Origin: Gemmatimonadota bacterium
Lineage (GTDB): Bacteria > 4572-55 > J002
NCBI GenBank assembly: GCA_003697105.1
Contig: RFFQ01000185.1
Location: forward strand, 1-53,206
Length of the DNA: 53,206 nucleotides
Direction of reading: 5' to 3'
The notes below the pieces were generated by a model, which did not search any database, had not been told where the DNA came from, and was given only the letters and a program-made list of their open reading frames with translations. A program made the position numbers and the translations under genes. This document shows positions 50,677 through 53,206 of the stretch, piece after piece; position 1 is the stretch's first letter, and each line of letters starts with the position of its first letter.

Positions 50677-52242
50677 ATGAGCTTAAGCCGCAAGCAACAT
50701 TTGTTGCGAGAATATAAAGCCGTCTCTGAATTTGTGGATTTCCTGATTCGTGAAAACCATACGATAGAGGATTTTGAGCAACATATCCTAGAATTTTTAA
50801 CCGAGGCGGAAACAAATCAGTTCGAGGTGGTTCCCTCCTTAATAGAAAAAATGAAGCGAGATTATACCAAACCGTATGTTCTCAGCACGATTGTGGAGAT
50901 TTTGAAGCAATATGGCGATGAGACGGTACTGGATGAAGTGTTTGAAACCTTTATCGACCCCGATGTACCGGATGATATCCGTGCCCCTTTGTTGGAGTTG
51001 ATGAATTTTTACGGGATCGATACCACCAACCCAGAACTGGGTCTGCATTTTCAGGATATTGATGCGGTACATCGCAAGGCACTGGAGAGTGTGTTGGAAC
51101 AACTGGATCAGCATGAAGAGTTGGCAATTGAATTCCTCAATGAGGTGCATGAAATGCCGCGCGAGATGAAACAAGACCTGATCAAAGAAGTAACCGCGCA
51201 AGGAGAAGAGCGCGCCCTGCCTCTGTTGGCGGTCTTTGCGGAGTATCCCGATGCGGAAGTTGCCAATATTGCGATCCACGCGCTAGGCACGTTGCGTTCC
51301 CCCCGTGCCCTCTGGGTGTTACAGCACTTGACCAACCACCAACGCGGGTTGAAGAACAGTATCGAACGCTCCCTTCGTAAATTGCAGTTTGCCGGCATTC
51401 CCGCTCCCACCACAGATAGTGCCCCGTTGCCGTTCCATGAATGCCTGCTTTCCAATGTGGATGGACGGGGCAGCCGGATGCTGTTTCTTTCGCGTCAGGT
51501 GGACGATGATCATTACGAACTGGTCAACTTCATGCTGAATGAGTTCTGTGGTATCAAGGATTGCATGGGTGAATTCGGAATTAGCTTCGCCTTTTACACC
51601 GATATCCGGCAACAAATGAGTAATGAATTGCATCTGGTAAAAATCGACTCCTCATACGCGATTGACTTGATTCGAGATGCGCTCTGGTGGGCCATGCGGA
51701 ATAAGGAAATGATTTCACCGGCATTCATCTTGAAACGAGCCATCTTTGGCAATGTGGACTTGACCCCCGCACCATATGAACCGGATTTATACCGCTATCG
51801 CTTGGCGGAAGTACAAGACCGGGCAGAGGCGTTACTGGATGCAACGGAAAATTTGATCGATGTTGATCTCCTCGCCGATTGGTGGCTGGATATCCCCGAA
51901 GCATATCAATTTGTGAAGAAAAAACAACGCCAATTACAACGCCGGGGAATGACAACGCCAATTGTTATGGAATTCATCCAAAAGGTGATCGAACCCCTCC
52001 GGGAACACTTCATCCGGCGAACCGCCCTGACCATTGAATATATGGCACTGGATGACGAAACCCGATACCGTGAGAGTATCGAGTTGCTGTTAACCGTGTG
52101 GTTGGCACTCGCTGAATGGGAGATGAACTGTACCGATATCCCGTTTTTCGTGGAATTGGCAGAACAAAGCATTTTTTATGTCCTTGATAATATTGAACTG
52201 GGCATTGATTCGCCAGAATCCTTCGTCCCGGAATATCAGTAA
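50677..52242 (+). CDS. HEAT-repeat-like protein of unknown function
   Basis: A 521-residue soluble acidic protein. Residues about 1-240 show helical repeats of HEAT/ARM type, for example the segment from about 160 containing DAEVANIAIHALGTLRSPRALWVL. The remaining 280 residues are largely helical with no recognised motif. The ATG at 50677 is chosen; a TTG at 50671 lies in the same frame. It overlaps the RluD-type gene (TAATG). Homologues of unknown role could bind RNA or protein; a link to pseudouridylation is suggested only by the overlap. Confidence 0.7.
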   Translation: MSLSRKQHLLREYKAVSEFVDFLIRENHTIEDFEQHILEFLTEAETNQFEVVPSLIEKMKRDYTKPYVLSTIVEILKQYGDETVLDEVFETFIDPDVPDDIRAPLLELMNFYGIDTTNPELGLHFQDIDAVHRKALESVLEQLDQHEELAIEFLNEVHEMPREMKQDLIKEVTAQGEERALPLLAVFAEYPDAEVANIAIHALGTLRSPRALWVLQHLTNHQRGLKNSIERSLRKLQFAGIPAPTTDSAPLPFHECLLSNVDGRGSRMLFLSRQVDDDHYELVNFMLNEFCGIKDCMGEFGISFAFYTDIRQQMSNELHLVKIDSSYAIDLIRDALWWAMRNKEMISPAFILKRAIFGNVDLTPAPYEPDLYRYRLAEVQDRAEALLDATENLIDVDLLADWWLDIPEAYQFVKKKQRQLQRRGMTTPIVMEFIQKVIEPLREHFIRRTALTIEYMALDDETRYRESIELLLTVWLALAEWEMNCTDIPFFVELAEQSIFYVLDNIELGIDSPESFVPEYQ

Positions 52243-53206
52243 TGGTCGGGTCTCCTCTCACAATCTTAGTTGATGAAAATCCGGCGCATTTGCGTTTAGA
52301 CCGGTTTTTGCATGACCGGTTGGCGCCAGACCTCTCCCGTTCGCGAATTCAAAAGTTGATCAAATGCGGGGATGTGACACTCAACCGGCAACCCACCCAA
52401 CCCAGCGCCATCCCCCAAACCGGGGATGAAATCCGGCTACGGATCCCTGAACCGGTACAACTGGATGTAACTCCCCAATCCATCCCGCTGGAGATTTTGT
52501 ATGAAGATGCGCATTTGCTGGTGGTCAACAAACCGCCCGGAATGGTAGTACATCCGGCGGCGGGCAACCCGGATGGTACGTTAGTGAATGCCTTGCTGGC
52601 ACATTGCGATGACCTCTCAGGGATTAATGGAATCATGCGCCCGGGGATCGTCCACCGGCTAGATAAAAATACATCGGGACTGTTGATCGTTGCCAAACAG
52701 GATCAAGCGCACCGGTTTTTAGCGGCACAACTCAAACAGCGCACCCTTTCACGCACGTATGTGGCGTTGGTGTGGGGTCACATGCCCGCGGATTCCGGCA
52801 CCATCCATGCCCCCATTGCCCGGAGTCCCGTCCATCGAAAAAAAATGGCGGTGGTGGAGGGCGGGCGGGAAGCGATAACCCACTGGCGCGTGGAACAACG
52901 TTTCCCCTTTTGTGACCGGGTACAAATTAAGTTGGAAACCGGACGAACCCACCAAATCCGCGTGCATCTGCGTCATGTGGGGCATCCGGTTTTTGGTGAC
53001 CCCGAATATGGAGGACGGGAAAAACGGTTAGGGAGTATTGCCCCTCAATTCAAATCAACTGCTAAGCAAATGTTACGCATCCTGGACCGGCAAGCACTTC
53101 ATGCTACCGAAATCGAGTTTGTGCACCCGCACACCCAAGAAAAAATGCAGTTTACCTCCGGTTTACCGGACGATTTTAATCAGATTATGGCAATTTTAGC
53201 TAATTA
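52242..53206 (+). CDS. rluD: RluD-family 23S rRNA pseudouridine synthase (3' edge of window)
   Basis: A 321-residue reading frame from the ATG at 52242, which overlaps the preceding stop by one base; the last visible bases are TA, so its stop codon is cut by the window edge and the protein is probably complete. An N-terminal S4 RNA-binding domain (LRLDRFLHDRLAPDLSRSRIQKLIKCGDV) is followed by a synthase domain with VNKPPGMVVHPAAG and the catalytic HRLDKNTSG, where D141 is the nucleophilic aspartate. GRTHQIRVHLRHVGHPVFGDPEYG ends the fold. RluD modifies helix 69; RluC/RluA-type target choice is not excluded. Confidence 0.93.
   Translation, partial: MVGSPLTILVDENPAHLRLDRFLHDRLAPDLSRSRIQKLIKCGDVTLNRQPTQPSAIPQTGDEIRLRIPEPVQLDVTPQSIPLEILYEDAHLLVVNKPPGMVVHPAAGNPDGTLVNALLAHCDDLSGINGIMRPGIVHRLDKNTSGLLIVAKQDQAHRFLAAQLKQRTLSRTYVALVWGHMPADSGTIHAPIARSPVHRKKMAVVEGGREAITHWRVEQRFPFCDRVQIKLETGRTHQIRVHLRHVGHPVFGDPEYGGREKRLGSIAPQFKSTAKQMLRILDRQALHATEIEFVHPHTQEKMQFTSGLPDDFNQIMAILAN

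Overview
The window looks like a chromosomal segment of a Gram-negative, respiring, menaquinone-using bacterium from a little-cultivated lineage. The pointers are a SurA-like periplasmic isomerase, a lipoprotein MsrB, CcsA-type cytochrome c assembly, menD/menH, a fused E2-E1 2-oxoglutarate dehydrogenase and an MglA-like small GTPase. This mix is reminiscent of Calditrichota/KSB1-type genomes, but that is an inference; no rRNA is present and I cannot place it. There are no CRISPR arrays, phage genes or intact insertion sequences; one IS4-type transposase tail survives as a remnant.

Layout. 0-17 kb (+): housekeeping genes. These are gltX, a lone response regulator, tRNA-Pro, a beta-hydroxyacid dehydrogenase, lepA-lepB, a YqhQ-like protein, a receiver-GGDEF-pseudoreceiver protein and a small membrane protein. 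Then comes the classic translation block rimP-nusA-ylxR-ylxQ-infB-ylxP-rbfA, followed by a DHH phosphoesterase and a SurA-like isomerase. 17-24 kb (-): menD-menH, the kgd-type dehydrogenase, and four tRNAs (Val, Asp, Phe, Thr) co-directional with a small membrane protein. 24.5-29 kb (+): one 1447-residue STAND-like ATPase with TPRs, a long coiled coil, an acidic repeat region and a C-terminal domain resembling an HPt fold. 29-34 kb (-): thioredoxin, a methyltransferase, MsrB, TauE/SafE, a haem-binding DUF3365 protein, a peroxiredoxin, a UreH/DsbD-like membrane protein and an ArsR repressor, which together read as a sulfur/redox cassette. 34-41.6 kb (-): prkA1-DUF444-spoVR-prkA2, the YeaG/YeaH/YcgB stress module with a second PrkA-like ATPase added. 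42-48.7 kb (+): a CcsA/HemX-like protein, a sigma-54 activator, a Tyr-rich exported protein, a DUF350 protein, an unknown protein and a K+ channel. 48.7-53.2 kb: MglA-like GTPase (-), glycosyltransferase, HEAT-like protein and an RluD-type pseudouridine synthase (+) whose stop codon is cut by the window edge.

Most striking observation. The sigma-54 activator at 42791-44743 carries, in place of an ordinary sensor, about 320 residues that align by eye almost end to end with glutamyl-tRNA reductase (HemA). The catalytic cysteine and the NADPH-binding glycine motif are gone. It lies directly behind a CcsA/HemX-like gene, the usual neighbour of genuine hemA. This looks like a biosynthetic enzyme recruited as the sensor of an enhancer-binding protein.

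Regulation seen in sequence. Several good -35/-10 promoters are visible. Two near-identical 17-bp dyads (30726-30742 and 41800-41816) lie about 40 and 61 bp upstream of predicted start sites of msrB and prkA1, the class II and class I positions of CRP/FNR-type activators. A 12-bp AT-rich word is shared by the arsR and tauE leaders. All similarities were judged by eye without a database search.
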